From: Leptolyngbyaceae cyanobacterium clean351
GTDB taxonomy: Bacteria; Cyanobacteriota; Cyanobacteriia; DAIDHW01
Direction: 5' to 3'
Assembly (NCBI GenBank): GCA_027451865.1
Contig: DAIDHW010000009.1
Span: forward strand, 1-64,000
DNA length: 64,000 nt
The notes beneath the pieces are model-generated. The model made no database searches and was not told the origin of the DNA. It saw only the letters and a program-made list of their open reading frames with translations. Below, in pieces: positions 18,737 through 29,778 of the stretch. Position 1 is the stretch's first letter; the number at the start of each line of letters is the position of its first letter. A program made the translations under genes and the position numbers.

Positions 18737-20950
18737 CTATACTCCCTCTAGGTGGAGTCGTTCTAGACGGTGAGCTAGGAGAGTATGGCGTTTCTGGGCC
18801 TCCACCTGGCCCACGGCAATGGCCAAGGCCTGGGCAGACCCGACCAGAATCGCTAGGCGCCGGGCGCGGGTAAGGCCAGTGTAGAGAAGATTGCGGCTGA
18901 GCATAATCCGGTGCTGAAGAGAGAGGGGAAAAATCACCACCGGATACTCAGAACCCTGGGCCTTGTGGACTGTGCAGCAAAAGGCCGGGTGCAGTTGCGG
19001 CAGATTAGTTAGGTCGTAGGGAACCAGGCGCTCGCCAAACTGGACCGTCAGTTCCGAGGCAGCGGGGTTTAAGGTGCTGATAAACCCCAGATCACCGTTA
19101 AAGACTTCCCGTTGGTAGTCGTTCACCTGCTGCATTACCCGGTCCCCCTGGCGTAGGGTCCACTCTGGGAATTTTAGTTCCGGCTTGAGGGGGGAGGGGG
19201 GATTGAGCAGCGCCTGCAGAAAGCGGTTCAGATTGTAGGTACCTAGTTCTCCCCGGTTCATGGGGGCGATAACCTGCAGGTCTTGGGCCGGCAAAAAGCC
19301 CCAGGCCGGCAACTGTTGGATTATTAGCCGTTCTAGAGCGGCCACCCCTTGGCTCTCTAACCACAGACAATCAGAGTGAGGCTGGGGGGAGACCATCTCC
19401 AGGGGAGGACAGACCCCCCGATTGACCTGGTGAGCAGCAGTGATAATGGCGCTGGTTTGGGCCTGACGAAAAATCTGGGTCAGCCTCACCACCGGCACCT
19501 GGCCAGAATTAATCAAGTCCCTCAAGACCTTACCGGGACCGACGCTGGGCAGCTGGTCTCCATCCCCCACCAGTAGTAGCTGTCCCACTGGTGCCACAGC
19601 CTTTACCAGGGCGTAGGCCAAAAACAGATCCAACATCGAGGCTTCATCAACCACTACCCCATCGGCCTCCAGGGGGCGGTGCTGATGGCGCTGAAACTCC
19701 TGGGTCTTGGGATCGAACTCCAGCAATCGATGGAGAGTCTGGGCCGGCTGGCGGGTGACTTCGCTGAGGCCTTGGGCAGCGCGGCCGGTCGGGGCCCCTA
19801 GGGCTAAGGTCTTGCCCATGGCCTGCCAGAGGGCAACGATGGTGCGCACCACAAAGGTTTTGCCCACCCCTGGTCCCCCGGTGAGGACCAAAACCCGCTC
19901 CTGGGCTGCCAGTTCCACCGCCTGCCGCTGCTGGTCGGAAAGGGTGATCCCTTGGGCCGCCTCAAAGCGCTCAAGCCAATTCTTCAACCGCAGCGGGTCT
20001 ACGGAGAGGGCTGCCTGGCAGCGGCGGTACAGCTGCTCGGCTAGGTTTTTCTCACTGTGGTAAAAGGACGGCAAGTAGCATAAAAATTCTCCCTGCCAGG
20101 GACTAGGCCCCCCCTGGAGGACCACTTCTCCTGTCAGGCCCATGGCGGAGACTACGTCGGTTAGTACCTGCGGGTCCGGAGTAAATTCCGACTGGGCAAG
20201 TTTTTCCCCTCCCTGGCGGATCAACTCCGATAGGCTCAGGAAACAATGCCCCTCCTCGGCCGCCGCCCGCAGGAGATGCAAAACCCCGCAGCGGTAACGA
20301 AACTCGGACTCAGGGGGGATCCCTAGAGTCCGGGCAATGGCGTCGGCAGTGGCAAAACCAATGCCGTAGATGTCAGTGGCTAACTGGTAGGGGTTTTCCC
20401 TGACTCGGGTAATGGCCTGGTCCCCGTAGTACTGCCAAATCTTGACTGCGTAGGTGGGGGAAACCCCATGGTCCTGCAAAAATAGCATCACCCCCTGGAT
20501 CGCCTTTTGGGCCTGCCAGGCAGTCTGGATCTGCCGAACTTTTGTGCTCCCGAGGCCCGGCACCTCCCGCAGACGCTGGATTTCCTCGTCTAGAACCCTC
20601 AGGGTGTCCAGGCCAAAGTGAGTAACGATCCGCTTGGCGGTAGCTGGTCCCACCCCCTTGATCAAGCCACTGCCGAGGTATTTTTCGATGCCAGTCAGGC
20701 TAGCGGGTTTGGTCTCCTGGTAGGTGGAGACTTGAAATTGAGCCCCGAATTTGGGATGGTCTTGCCAAGTCCCCTGGAGGGTAAGGGTCTGACCCGGCTG
20801 AATATGGGCAAAGTTGCCCACCGCTGTCACCAGTTCCCGGGTGCGGGGGGTCTTCAGACGCACCACCGCAAACCCTGTGTCCTCGGCTTGGTAGGTTAGC
20901 CGTTCGACTATCCCCTGGAGTTGCTCGGCGGGGCCTGGTGGGGAAGCCAT
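18737..20950 (-). CDS. RecD2-like ATP-dependent DNA helicase
   Basis: LQGIVERLTYQAEDTGFAVVRLK...VLVLTGGPGVGKTFVVRTI...VDEASMLDLFLA...QIFRQAQTSAI...TVHKAQGSEYPVVI...NLLYTGLTRARR. Confidence 0.93.
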   Translation of the reverse strand: MASPPGPAEQLQGIVERLTYQAEDTGFAVVRLKTPRTRELVTAVGNFAHIQPGQTLTLQGTWQDHPKFGAQFQVSTYQETKPASLTGIEKYLGSGLIKGVGPATAKRIVTHFGLDTLRVLDEEIQRLREVPGLGSTKVRQIQTAWQAQKAIQGVMLFLQDHGVSPTYAVKIWQYYGDQAITRVRENPYQLATDIYGIGFATADAIARTLGIPPESEFRYRCGVLHLLRAAAEEGHCFLSLSELIRQGGEKLAQSEFTPDPQVLTDVVSAMGLTGEVVLQGGPSPWQGEFLCYLPSFYHSEKNLAEQLYRRCQAALSVDPLRLKNWLERFEAAQGITLSDQQRQAVELAAQERVLVLTGGPGVGKTFVVRTIVALWQAMGKTLALGAPTGRAAQGLSEVTRQPAQTLHRLLEFDPKTQEFQRHQHRPLEADGVVVDEASMLDLFLAYALVKAVAPVGQLLLVGDGDQLPSVGPGKVLRDLINSGQVPVVRLTQIFRQAQTSAIITAAHQVNRGVCPPLEMVSPQPHSDCLWLESQGVAALERLIIQQLPAWGFLPAQDLQVIAPMNRGELGTYNLNRFLQALLNPPSPLKPELKFPEWTLRQGDRVMQQVNDYQREVFNGDLGFISTLNPAASELTVQFGERLVPYDLTNLPQLHPAFCCTVHKAQGSEYPVVIFPLSLQHRIMLSRNLLYTGLTRARRLAILVGSAQALAIAVGQVEAQKRHTLLAHRLERLHLEGV

Positions 20951-20960
20951 GACCAGAGGG

Positions 20961-22361
20961 TCACTCGGGGTCTGGGGTGGGGAGGACGCTTTTGGGCCGC
21001 CAGCCGGGTTTGTGCACTTCCAGGGGACGACTAATGGCTAAGCAGTCGGCGGGCACGTCGCGGGTGATCACTGACCCGGCGGCCACCGTTACGTCTGCCC
21101 CCAGGGTGATGGGTGCTACTAGGACGCTATTAGATCCGGTTTTACAGCGGTCGCCGATCTGGGTAGGGTGTTTCTTCACCCCATCGTAGTTAGCCGTGAT
21201 GGTGCCGGCCCCCACATTCACCTGCTGGCCGAGGGTGGCATCCCCAAGGTAGGAAAGATGGGCCACGTTGGTCCCACTCCCCAGGACGCTATGTTTGATC
21301 TCCACAAAGTTACCGATGCGGCAGCCTTCCCCCACCTGGGTCCCCCCCCGCAGGTGGGCGTAGGGGCCGACTCGGCAGCCCCGCTCGATGACGCTATCGC
21401 TCACGACGGAGAATAACACCGTGGCGTTTGCTTGAACACAGCTATTTTCTACGAGACTGCCAGGTCCAATCCGCGCCCCCCCTTGGATAAGGGTCTTACC
21501 CCGCAGATGGGTCTGGGGCTCAAGGACTACATCTGGTTCCAGGTGTACCGTATCCTCAATGGTGATGCTACCCGGGTCCACTAGGGTCACCCCCCGGCGC
21601 ATCCAGTCGTCTTTGATCCGAACCTGCAGAATATCCTGGGCAATGGCCAGCTGCTGGCGGTCGTTAACCCCGAGAATTTCCTGATAATCTTCAGCATCAA
21701 CGGTGACTACCCGGTCCAGGTAGTTGACGGCATCGGTGAGGTAGTACTCCTTTTGGTCATTGTTGCTGGTTAACTGGGGTAGTATCTGCTCTAGATCCCG
21801 CCAGCGGAAGCAGTAGATCCCGGCATTGATGCGGCGATTCTGTTTCTGGGCCGGGCTACAGTCCCGGTCCTCAATGATTTGGCGCAGGAATTTCTGCTCA
21901 TCGCAAAAAACTCGGCCGTAGCCTTGGGGGTTAGGTAGGTGGGCAGTTAATAGGGCGCAGGCACTTTCTGACTGGTGGTGGGTTTTCAGGAGCAGTTCTA
22001 GGGTTTGGGGCCGCAGCAGGGGCACATCCCCATTGAGCACCAGCAGGGTGCCCGAAAAGCCGACCAGATGGGGGAGGAGCTGCTGGATGGCGTGGCCAGT
22101 GCCAAGCTGTTGGGGCTGTTCAACAAATTCTAGGGGGGGGGCACCTCCGAGGGAGGCTAATTCCTGGCACACCAAGTCGGCTCCGTAGCCCACGATCACA
22201 AACCGGCGCTCTAGGGGGATATCCCCTAGACTGAGTAACACTCGCTCTACTAGGGAACGCCCCCCGAGGCGGTGCAACACCTTAGGCAGAGACGAAATCA
22301 TTCTGGTCCCCCGCCCCGCCGCTAGAATTGCTACCGCCACCATGGTGTTTGGGCTCTGCAA
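20961..22361 (-). CDS. glmU: bifunctional UDP-N-acetylglucosamine pyrophosphorylase/glucosamine-1-phosphate N-acetyltransferase
   Basis: [30 protein letters not shown] plus left-handed beta-helix [45 protein letters not shown]. Confidence 0.97.
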   Translation of the reverse strand: MQSPNTMVAVAILAAGRGTRMISSLPKVLHRLGGRSLVERVLLSLGDIPLERRFVIVGYGADLVCQELASLGGAPPLEFVEQPQQLGTGHAIQQLLPHLVGFSGTLLVLNGDVPLLRPQTLELLLKTHHQSESACALLTAHLPNPQGYGRVFCDEQKFLRQIIEDRDCSPAQKQNRRINAGIYCFRWRDLEQILPQLTSNNDQKEYYLTDAVNYLDRVVTVDAEDYQEILGVNDRQQLAIAQDILQVRIKDDWMRRGVTLVDPGSITIEDTVHLEPDVVLEPQTHLRGKTLIQGGARIGPGSLVENSCVQANATVLFSVVSDSVIERGCRVGPYAHLRGGTQVGEGCRIGNFVEIKHSVLGSGTNVAHLSYLGDATLGQQVNVGAGTITANYDGVKKHPTQIGDRCKTGSNSVLVAPITLGADVTVAAGSVITRDVPADCLAISRPLEVHKPGWRPKSVLPTPDPE

Positions 22362-22374
22362 AGTGCTAATTTTC

Positions 22375-23376
22375 CTACGTCAGTATAGCGCAGGCTGTCT
22401 GGTCTAGAACCCTTTGCGCCTGGATAAACTCCCGAAACTGCCCTACTAGTTCCGGGTTACGCCAGCCCCGCCTAGTTTCCTCCTCCAGGATCTCCAGGGC
22501 TTGCTCCGGGGAGTAGGCGGGCTTGTAAGGCCGCTCACTGGTCAGGGCATCGTAGATATCATTGATTTGAAACACTTGGGCCAAGCGGGGAATTTGGTCG
22601 CCTGCTAGACCGTCGGGGTAACCGGAGCCATCCCAGCGCTCGTGGTGGTGCCGGATGAGCGGCAGTACCCCCCGCATGGTCCGCAGGGGTTTGCAAATCT
22701 CCTCACCGATCACCACGTGGCGCTTCATGATGGCGAACTCCTCCTGTGTCAGGGGGCCTCGCTTAAGCAGTACGGCGTCCGGAATTCCCAGCTTACCGAT
22801 GTCGTGGAGGTATCCCCCCCAACTAAGGTCCCGCACCTCATCGGCACTAAGCCCGAGAAACTCCCCGAGGGCCTTGCCGCGGCGGGCGAGGCGTTCGCAA
22901 TGGTCGCCGGTATTAGGGTCGCGGCTCTCCACGGCCCGGGCGATGGCAAATAGCATCTGGCCGGCGTGCTCTAGGTCCTGGTTAAGACGCTTTTGGGCCA
23001 CTAGGGACTTGACCCGGGCGGAGAGCTCAAAGGGGTCAAAGGGCTTAGTGACAAAGTCATCCGCTCCGGACTCAATGCCGGTAATCCGCGAGCGCCGGTC
23101 ATTGAGGGCTGTCATGAGGATCACGGGCATCAGGCGGGTAGCTGGGTTATTCTTCAGGTGGCGACAAACTTCAAACCCTGTCATTCCAGGCATCATGACG
23201 TCCAAGAGCACTAGGTCAGGTTTTTTCCCCTCTACCCAGTCCAGAGCCTGTAGACCCGACTCGGCTTCAATTACCTCATACCCCTGCAGCGCCAACAGGG
23301 CGGCAGCGGTAGTGCGACTGGCGGGATGGTCGTCGACTAAAAGAATTTTGGCAGTCCCGATCTGAAGAGAGTTCAC
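22375..23376 (-). CDS. response regulator with HD-GYP-type phosphodiesterase domain
   Basis: REC domain ([18 protein letters not shown]...KPFDPFEL) plus [38 protein letters not shown]...[16 protein letters not shown]. Confidence 0.93.
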   Translation of the reverse strand: MNSLQIGTAKILLVDDHPASRTTAAALLALQGYEVIEAESGLQALDWVEGKKPDLVLLDVMMPGMTGFEVCRHLKNNPATRLMPVILMTALNDRRSRITGIESGADDFVTKPFDPFELSARVKSLVAQKRLNQDLEHAGQMLFAIARAVESRDPNTGDHCERLARRGKALGEFLGLSADEVRDLSWGGYLHDIGKLGIPDAVLLKRGPLTQEEFAIMKRHVVIGEEICKPLRTMRGVLPLIRHHHERWDGSGYPDGLAGDQIPRLAQVFQINDIYDALTSERPYKPAYSPEQALEILEEETRRGWRNPELVGQFREFIQAQRVLDQTACAILT

Positions 23377-23467
23377 GGCAGCACACCTGTCACCTAAACG
23401 ACAGTCCCCAAGACATAACTTTAGGGTACCCCCTAGTCAGGCTAAGATCACTTGGCCGAGGGCCCCC

Positions 23468-25270
23468 TTAGCGAGTCCAGTGGGCACTGAAGTAGAACCC
23501 TGCGTCCTGCAAGTTGTTACCCCGGTCTACCAAGTTGATAAATGGGTAGCCGTAGTCCAGGCGGATGTGGAAGTCCTTAAAGGGGTCCCACAGCACCCCC
23601 ACCCCGGCTCCGAGGAGAAAGGTTTGAGGGGGCAGGAGGTTGGGGTTCCCGTTGGTATTCCACACATCTCCGGCGTCAATAAAGGGGGCTAGTTGAACAA
23701 TGGGAGTGCCATAGGCATCCCGCTGGATCGGCAGCCGGGCCTCGGCGGAGAGCCGAAAGCCATTATCCCCAAACCGGGCATTTTGGCTGTAGCCCCGGAC
23801 CGATTCGCCGCCGCCGATCACAAACTGTTGGGAGGGCAAGAGGGTGTTGGGGGTGAGCTGGACCTCCCCTTGGAGAATCAACACCCGGTCATGGCCGAGG
23901 GCTTCGGCGCGCTCTAACTGACCTAGCCAGCTGAAAAACCGCCCGTCCGGGATTGTCCCCGGATTGATGGTGGCGCCCAAGATCCCCACCCCTAGGCTGA
24001 ATTGGGATTGGAGATACCAAGCCCCGTGGGGGTCACGCCGCAGGTAGTCCTGGCCGAACTGAAACACACTGGTGGTGCTGATGCCGTTGGCGTTGGGGCC
24101 AATGCCAAAGGGGAAGGGGATATTGTTGGCGATGAAGCTTTGGCCCTGTTCGTAGGTAAAGCCTAGGGATAGGGCTAGTTCCTGTCTGGGAGTGCGGATC
24201 AGGGGCTGGCGGAAGCTGATTTGGTAGAGGGAACTTTGACTATTGATCCCCAAGCTATTGAACGGGGGTTCGGTGATGTTGCTACTGTAGGGGGCAGCTC
24301 GCACCAGCAGGGTGCCATTCATGGCGTTTAGGGGGACTCGATAGTCAAAGTCGAACACGTTGGCGCCGCCGGTGGTGGTGCGGTCATAGGCAACGGAAAG
24401 CTCGTCCCCTAGGCCGCTGAGGTCGCGGATCCCAAATAGAAATCCGAAGCGTTCTGAGCCGTTGCTGGGGGGAGAATAGTTATCGGCAAAAATATCACTA
24501 AAAAATGGGTTAGCTTCCTGGACTGTGACTATCAACTTACTTTCTCCCAGGTATTGGCCCGGCTCCAGCTGGGCTTGGATATTAGCTAGGAGGGGGTCAG
24601 TCTTCAGTAGTTGCAGTTGGTCCTCTAGGCGGTGGATGTTCAGGGGGCCGCGGTTAGCCAGGCGCAGACGCGTCAGGATGTAGTGGGGGAAAAGCCGCTT
24701 CGTGCCTGATAGCTCAATGGATTGCAGATGCCCCTCTACTACGCGGATCTGAACGAGGCCATTGGTAATCCTCTGATTGACCAGGACTGCCCTCGAGGTG
24801 ATGTAACCCCGGTCCAAGTACAGTTGGGTGATGGCATCGGCCGCCTGCTGCAGTTGCAACAGGGTTACCCGATGGCCCTCTAGGGGACTCAGGATGGGTT
24901 GGAAGTCTGCCTGGGTAAAGACTGTGCTGCCCACTACCTGAATGTTCTGTACTAGGAGGGAGGCAGCGGGGGGTAAGGGGACTGGGGAGGGAGGGACAGG
25001 CGGCGCAACCACTGGCCCGGGGGTTAAGGGACCGGGGGTGGGGGGGGTTGGGAGGGAGCGAAAGCGGTTTGGATTAGGGACTGGGGGAGGAGCAGCCGGG
25101 AGTGCGGCCTCAGCTGGGGCTAGGAATAAACAGATCCCTAGGGAACCCAACAGCAGCCCTAGCCTCAAGCCCCGGTTGAGGGGAGTTAACTGCGGGTTCC
25201 CCCGCACTATAAAATCAACCAGGCAGCAACTGCGTGGGCTGGCCTCAGGGGCACAGTTAGGGTTAGTCAT
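23468..25270 (-). CDS. ShlB/FhaC/HecB (TpsB) family outer-membrane transporter with POTRA domain
   Basis: Pro-rich N-terminus, POTRA (VQNIQVVGSTVFTQADFQPILSPLEGHRVTLLQLQQAADAITQLYLDRGYITSRAVL), C-terminal Omp85-like barrel (FVIGGGESVRGYSQN...LDYGYPFINL). Confidence 0.9.
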   Translation of the reverse strand: MTNPNCAPEASPRSCCLVDFIVRGNPQLTPLNRGLRLGLLLGSLGICLFLAPAEAALPAAPPPVPNPNRFRSLPTPPTPGPLTPGPVVAPPVPPSPVPLPPAASLLVQNIQVVGSTVFTQADFQPILSPLEGHRVTLLQLQQAADAITQLYLDRGYITSRAVLVNQRITNGLVQIRVVEGHLQSIELSGTKRLFPHYILTRLRLANRGPLNIHRLEDQLQLLKTDPLLANIQAQLEPGQYLGESKLIVTVQEANPFFSDIFADNYSPPSNGSERFGFLFGIRDLSGLGDELSVAYDRTTTGGANVFDFDYRVPLNAMNGTLLVRAAPYSSNITEPPFNSLGINSQSSLYQISFRQPLIRTPRQELALSLGFTYEQGQSFIANNIPFPFGIGPNANGISTTSVFQFGQDYLRRDPHGAWYLQSQFSLGVGILGATINPGTIPDGRFFSWLGQLERAEALGHDRVLILQGEVQLTPNTLLPSQQFVIGGGESVRGYSQNARFGDNGFRLSAEARLPIQRDAYGTPIVQLAPFIDAGDVWNTNGNPNLLPPQTFLLGAGVGVLWDPFKDFHIRLDYGYPFINLVDRGNNLQDAGFYFSAHWTR

Positions 25271-26051
25271 AAGTTAGGTTTAGATGATAGTCCAGTTGGG
25301 AGTCCAGGGCAGATGCTGATGGGGGGGGAGAGAGGGTGCCCACCAATACCGGGGGGCTAGGCTTGAGAGATATTCTGACCGCTAACATTATTTGTGGATA
25401 CTACCACTCTAGGACGGCACTAAACCTGAGGGTTCAAAGAAATTCCCCTAAGAAATTTAACTTGGTAATTGGGGTGCTGGACCATTCCCCCAGGCATTAG
25501 AAGCGGTTTAGGGAGAACATTTACCAGGGCCCTCACTTACCGCTGCGGCGTGGGGGTTAGAGTCAATCCCCTAGGAGAGTTATGAGTAGTTGGGAGGACA
25601 TATACGAGCAATCCTGCTAATTCTAAAAGCCCGGGTGGATGCATTAATGGAATATCCCGGATTTAGTCTATTTAGAGGAGTAAGGAATTGGTGATAACCC
25701 CTGGAAAATCCGATTAGTGAGGTTGGGGAAGCTAGGTCTCAATCTTGCTGCTGAGGGAGAGTCAGGGACTGGGATAGGAACATTTAATTAGTTGTGATTA
25801 TCGAGGTAATTAAGAATTTATATGCCTGATCCTTGACGGTGGTTTTCCTTAGACTAGAAATTAATCTTGCCTTCTGTTCCTGGTGGTGCTCGATAGGGTT
25901 GGATTGCCATAAGATATATATACGACATCTGTCACCGCTAGCCCCTGACAGGATCAATTGGTAAGCAAGGTCCATAACCAGGGTAGATAACCCAAGGTCA
26001 ACCCCTTGTCCGCGTAGGCTTCCTGTCCTGTTTACCCCTGAGCCCTACCCC

Positions 26052-26723
26052 ATGACTAGTCAGGTCCTCACGCCTACCACTCACCTACACCAAATTTTCG
26101 CGGGCCTCGGTCCCCAAAGCTGCCCTTACCACTACAACTTTCATCTCCACACCAACTGCTCCGATGGTCAGTTGCGGCCGGAAGCAGTCATTGACCAAGC
26201 CCTTGAGCTTGGCCTTAAGGGCCTAGCCATCACCGACCACCACACCATCCGGGGGTATCAGCAAGCCCAGGCCTATCTTCAACAGGTCGACCGTACCCTT
26301 AGCCTGGGGCTGCAGTTGTGGCTTGGCATGGAGGTGACCGCCTACCTGTGTCAGACGGAAGTACACATCTTAGCCTACAGTTTTGCGCCAGAACACCCGA
26401 GTTTGTTGCCCTACCTGTTAGGCCAAGCCCCTCTTGAGGCCCAAGCCGAAGCCGCCGTTGTCGTGGCAGCAGTCCACCAGGCCGGCGGGTTAGCGGTCCT
26501 AGCCCACCCTTCCCGTTATCGTGTCCCCGCCCAAGAGCTCATTCCTGCAGCTGCCGCCCTCGGGATCGATGGGGTAGAGACCTACTACGCCTACGGCAAC
26601 CCAGACCCTTGGCAAACAAGCCCCAGGGAAACCCAACTAGTGTTGGCCCAGGCTAACCTGTACCAACTGCTGAGCACCTGTGGTACCGATAGCCACGGTA
26701 AAAGCCTACTGCGGCGGATGTAA
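26052..26723 (+). CDS. PHP-domain metal-dependent phosphoesterase
   Basis: YNFHLHTNCSDGQLRPEAVIDQALELGLKGLAITDHHTIRGY...GGLAVLAHPSRY...CGTDSHG. Confidence 0.9.
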   Translation: MTSQVLTPTTHLHQIFAGLGPQSCPYHYNFHLHTNCSDGQLRPEAVIDQALELGLKGLAITDHHTIRGYQQAQAYLQQVDRTLSLGLQLWLGMEVTAYLCQTEVHILAYSFAPEHPSLLPYLLGQAPLEAQAEAAVVVAAVHQAGGLAVLAHPSRYRVPAQELIPAAAALGIDGVETYYAYGNPDPWQTSPRETQLVLAQANLYQLLSTCGTDSHGKSLLRRM

Positions 26724-27410
26724 GGTCAGGCCGTGCTCTAGAGCGTAGCGGACTAGTTCCGTGCGGCTGCTGGTGCCTGTCTTGTTAAATAACCGACTGA
26801 CATATTTCTCCACATTGCGAATGCTGGTGTCTAGGCGGTGGGCGATCTCTTTGTTCATTAGTCCTTCCACGACCAGATCCAAGACACTCTGCTCCCGGGG
26901 GGTAAAGTCGATGGCCACAGGGGTGGTCGTTACATTCAGACTGGCTCCCTGGCGTTGGGAAATCCAGGCCCGGATTTCGGCTACCTGACGGGCCATCTCC
27001 GCTAACCCCGATGCCTCATCTATCCCTTCAATCCCCAGGTTGCGCCGCTGCAGGAGATTTTGCACAATAGCCACTAACTCCTCCGGGTCAAAGGGTTTGG
27101 CTAGGTAAGCATCACACCCAGCCTGATAGCCCAATATTCGGTCCTTGGTCATTCCCCGGGCGGTGAGGAATACTACTGGTAGGCCGTGGAAGCGCGGGTC
27201 CGCGCGCAGCTGCTCAAGGAACTGGTAACCGTTGCTGTAGGGCATCATGACGTCGGAGATTACCAAGTCTGGGGTTAGGGTCTGGACCATTTCCCAACCC
27301 TCTCGGGCGTCACGGGCTACCTGGACTAAAAACCCACTATCCTCCAGGTATGCCCGCACCGCTTCCCGGACCCCTGGCTCATCATCTACCAGTAGTAATC
27401 GCCTGGTCAT
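26706..27410 (-). CDS. NarL/LuxR-type two-component response regulator
   Basis: RLLLVDDEPGVREAVRAYLEDSGF...VISDVMMP...KPFDPEEL plus LuxR helix-turn-helix FTPREQSVLDLVVEGLMNKEIAHRLDTSIRNVEKYVSRLFNKTGTSSRTELVRYA. Confidence 0.92.
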   Translation of the reverse strand: MTRRLLLVDDEPGVREAVRAYLEDSGFLVQVARDAREGWEMVQTLTPDLVISDVMMPYSNGYQFLEQLRADPRFHGLPVVFLTARGMTKDRILGYQAGCDAYLAKPFDPEELVAIVQNLLQRRNLGIEGIDEASGLAEMARQVAEIRAWISQRQGASLNVTTTPVAIDFTPREQSVLDLVVEGLMNKEIAHRLDTSIRNVEKYVSRLFNKTGTSSRTELVRYALEHGLTLHPPQ

Positions 27411-27538
27411 CTACTAACCCAAAATTTTGTCTTAACCCCAGAGTAGCCCCCCAGGATTTTGGGGCAGCTCCCCTTTATTCTAAAGCTGGTCTAAAGTTAT
27501 CAGCTTCCCCCAAAGCCATAAGTTAAGATCGACTTAGG

Positions 27539-28579
27539 GTGACTTTAAGACATAATTACTACACTGCCATGGTTGAACTCCCATCTGACCTAGACCGTGA
27601 CTGTGTCACCTTATCTCACCACGTCCGGCAGCAGTTCTCCGACGCCCCCGCCACTGGCCAGGGTCTAGGTGTGGTCCTGGAACGGATTGCCCTAGCGGGC
27701 AAGTTGATCCTGCGCCGCCTCAGTCGGGCTGCCCTAGAGGTGAATACCCTAGGTGCGACCGGCAACCTGAATGTCCAAGGGGAATCGGTCCAGCAAATGG
27801 ACATCTACGCCAACGATGTTTTTATTTCGGTTTTCCGGGGCAGTGGCCTGGTGTCAAGTTTGGCCTCCGAGGAGATGGCTGACCCTTACCATCTACCGGA
27901 AAATGCCGCCACTGGGGTTTACACAATTCTCTACGACCCCATCGATGGTTCCTCCAACCTAGACATTAACCTCAACGTCGGCTCCATCTTTTCCATCCAT
28001 CGCCGCACTACCCTAGAGGCTACAGGTCTGCTGTGCCCCGGCCGCGAGCAGGTGGGAGCCGGATACATTCTCTACGGCCCGAGTACTTTAATGGTGTACT
28101 CCCTAGGCCGGGGGGTCCATGTCTTCACCCTAGACCCGGTCCTCGGGGAGTTTATCCTCACCCAAGCTGACCTGCGCACCCCTGACCAGGGATTCATCTA
28201 CAGTATCAACGAGGCTAGCCTCCACCAGTGGGAGCAGCCCTACCGTGACTACCTCAGCTACCTGCAGCGGCGGGGCGGATACACGGCCCGCTACAGTGGG
28301 GCAATGGTGGGAGATTTCCACCGCATCCTCCTCCAGGGGGGAGTCTTTTTGTACCCTGCTACCCCCAAGCTGCCGGAGGGGAAATTGCGGCTGCTCTACG
28401 AATCAGCTCCCCTAGCCTTCTTGGTTGACCAGGCTGGAGGCCGGGGCAGCAATGGCTGCCAGGACCTACTAGATCTAGTGCCTGACCGGATCCACCTACG
28501 TACTCCTGTAGTCCTAGGCAGCCGCCAGAACGTCGGCTTGGTGGAGTCTTTCCTGCTCGGTCAAGGGCCCCAAGCTTAA
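27539..28579 (+). CDS. fbp: class 1 fructose-1,6-bisphosphatase
   Basis: [22 protein letters not shown]...[26 protein letters not shown]...[23 protein letters not shown]. Confidence 0.95.
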   Translation: MTLRHNYYTAMVELPSDLDRDCVTLSHHVRQQFSDAPATGQGLGVVLERIALAGKLILRRLSRAALEVNTLGATGNLNVQGESVQQMDIYANDVFISVFRGSGLVSSLASEEMADPYHLPENAATGVYTILYDPIDGSSNLDINLNVGSIFSIHRRTTLEATGLLCPGREQVGAGYILYGPSTLMVYSLGRGVHVFTLDPVLGEFILTQADLRTPDQGFIYSINEASLHQWEQPYRDYLSYLQRRGGYTARYSGAMVGDFHRILLQGGVFLYPATPKLPEGKLRLLYESAPLAFLVDQAGGRGSNGCQDLLDLVPDRIHLRTPVVLGSRQNVGLVESFLLGQGPQA

Positions 28580-28608
28580 CTCAATTGCTTTTTTCCCAGG
28601 AGCCAACT

Positions 28609-29745
28609 ATGACGACCAATCCGATCCAAGAAATCGAAGCCTACGGTCAGAGCATTTGGATGGACAACCTTACCCGAGACCTGATCCACTCCGGTGAACT
28701 AGACCGGATGATTCGGGAACGGGGGGTTGTGGGGATCACCTCTAACCCCGCCATCTTTGAAAAGGCGATCGTCGGTAATGCCACCTACGATGCCGACATT
28801 GAAGCCGGGGTCAAGGCCGGCAAGAGTGTCCCGGAAATCTACGAATCCCTAGTGTTCCAGGATATTCAGCAGGCCTGCGACGTGTTTAAGCCCGTCTACA
28901 CTGCCTCCGGGGGCCTCGACGGCTACATCAGCATCGAAGTACCCCCTACCATCGCCAACGACACAGCCCAAACCATCGCCGAGGCTAAACGCTACTACGC
29001 CGCCATCGGCCGGGAAAACGTGATGATCAAAATTCCCGGCACCCCCCAGGGCCTACCTGCGGTAGAAGCGGTGATCGCTGCCGGGATCAACGTTAATGTC
29101 ACCCTACTGTTCTCTGTAGAAAGTTACGTAGAGTCTGCCTGGGCCTACATCCGGGGTCTAGAAGCCCGGGTGGCAGCTGGCCTCGAGGTCAGGTCCATCG
29201 CCTCAGTAGCCAGCTTTTTCCTGAGCCGCATTGACAGCAAGGTAGACAGCCTCCTGCAGGCTAGGCTTGCCACCACTACGGACCCCGACCAGCAAGCCCT
29301 GATCAAAAGCCTCCAAGGTAAGGTAGCGATTGCCAACGCCAAACTAGCCTACGAGAAGTACCAGGAAATCACCCAAAGCGAGCGCTGGTTGTCCTTGGCA
29401 GCCCAGGGGGCCCGGGTGCAACGACTCCTGTGGGCCAGCACCGGCACCAAGAACCCCAACTACAGCGACGTCATGTACGTGGATGAGCTGGTAGGAGCCG
29501 ATACAGTAAACACTCTCCCCCCCTTGACCATTGAGGCTTGTGCCGACCACTGCGACCCGGCCAGCCGCATCACCACGGGTCTAGAGGCAGCCCACCAAGT
29601 CATCGCCGCCCTCCCTAGCCTGGGGATCAACCTCGACCAGGTAATGGCGGAACTCCTTGAGGATGGGATTGCTAAGTTTGTTCAGCCCTTCGACTCCCTC
29701 CTGCAGTCCTTGACCACCAAGGCCCTAAGTCTGACGGCCGTTTGA
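28609..29745 (+). CDS. tal: transaldolase
   Basis: IQEIEAYGQSIWMDNLTRDLIHSGELDRMIRERGVVGITSNPAIFEKAI...NVMIKIPGTPQGLPAVE...NVTLLFSVESY. Confidence 0.95.
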   Translation: MTTNPIQEIEAYGQSIWMDNLTRDLIHSGELDRMIRERGVVGITSNPAIFEKAIVGNATYDADIEAGVKAGKSVPEIYESLVFQDIQQACDVFKPVYTASGGLDGYISIEVPPTIANDTAQTIAEAKRYYAAIGRENVMIKIPGTPQGLPAVEAVIAAGINVNVTLLFSVESYVESAWAYIRGLEARVAAGLEVRSIASVASFFLSRIDSKVDSLLQARLATTTDPDQQALIKSLQGKVAIANAKLAYEKYQEITQSERWLSLAAQGARVQRLLWASTGTKNPNYSDVMYVDELVGADTVNTLPPLTIEACADHCDPASRITTGLEAAHQVIAALPSLGINLDQVMAELLEDGIAKFVQPFDSLLQSLTTKALSLTAV

Positions 29746-29778
29746 CTGCCCTTTGATCCCCACCATCTTAACCTGCCC

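Noticed and set aside
25425-25460. GGTTCAAA-containing stretch as a tRNA T-arm
   Set aside because: No matching acceptor, anticodon arm or CCA context could be assembled around it.
25784-25975. 63-aa minus-strand ORF in the long intergenic region
   Set aside because: No motif, isolated, AT-rich context; not enough evidence for coding.
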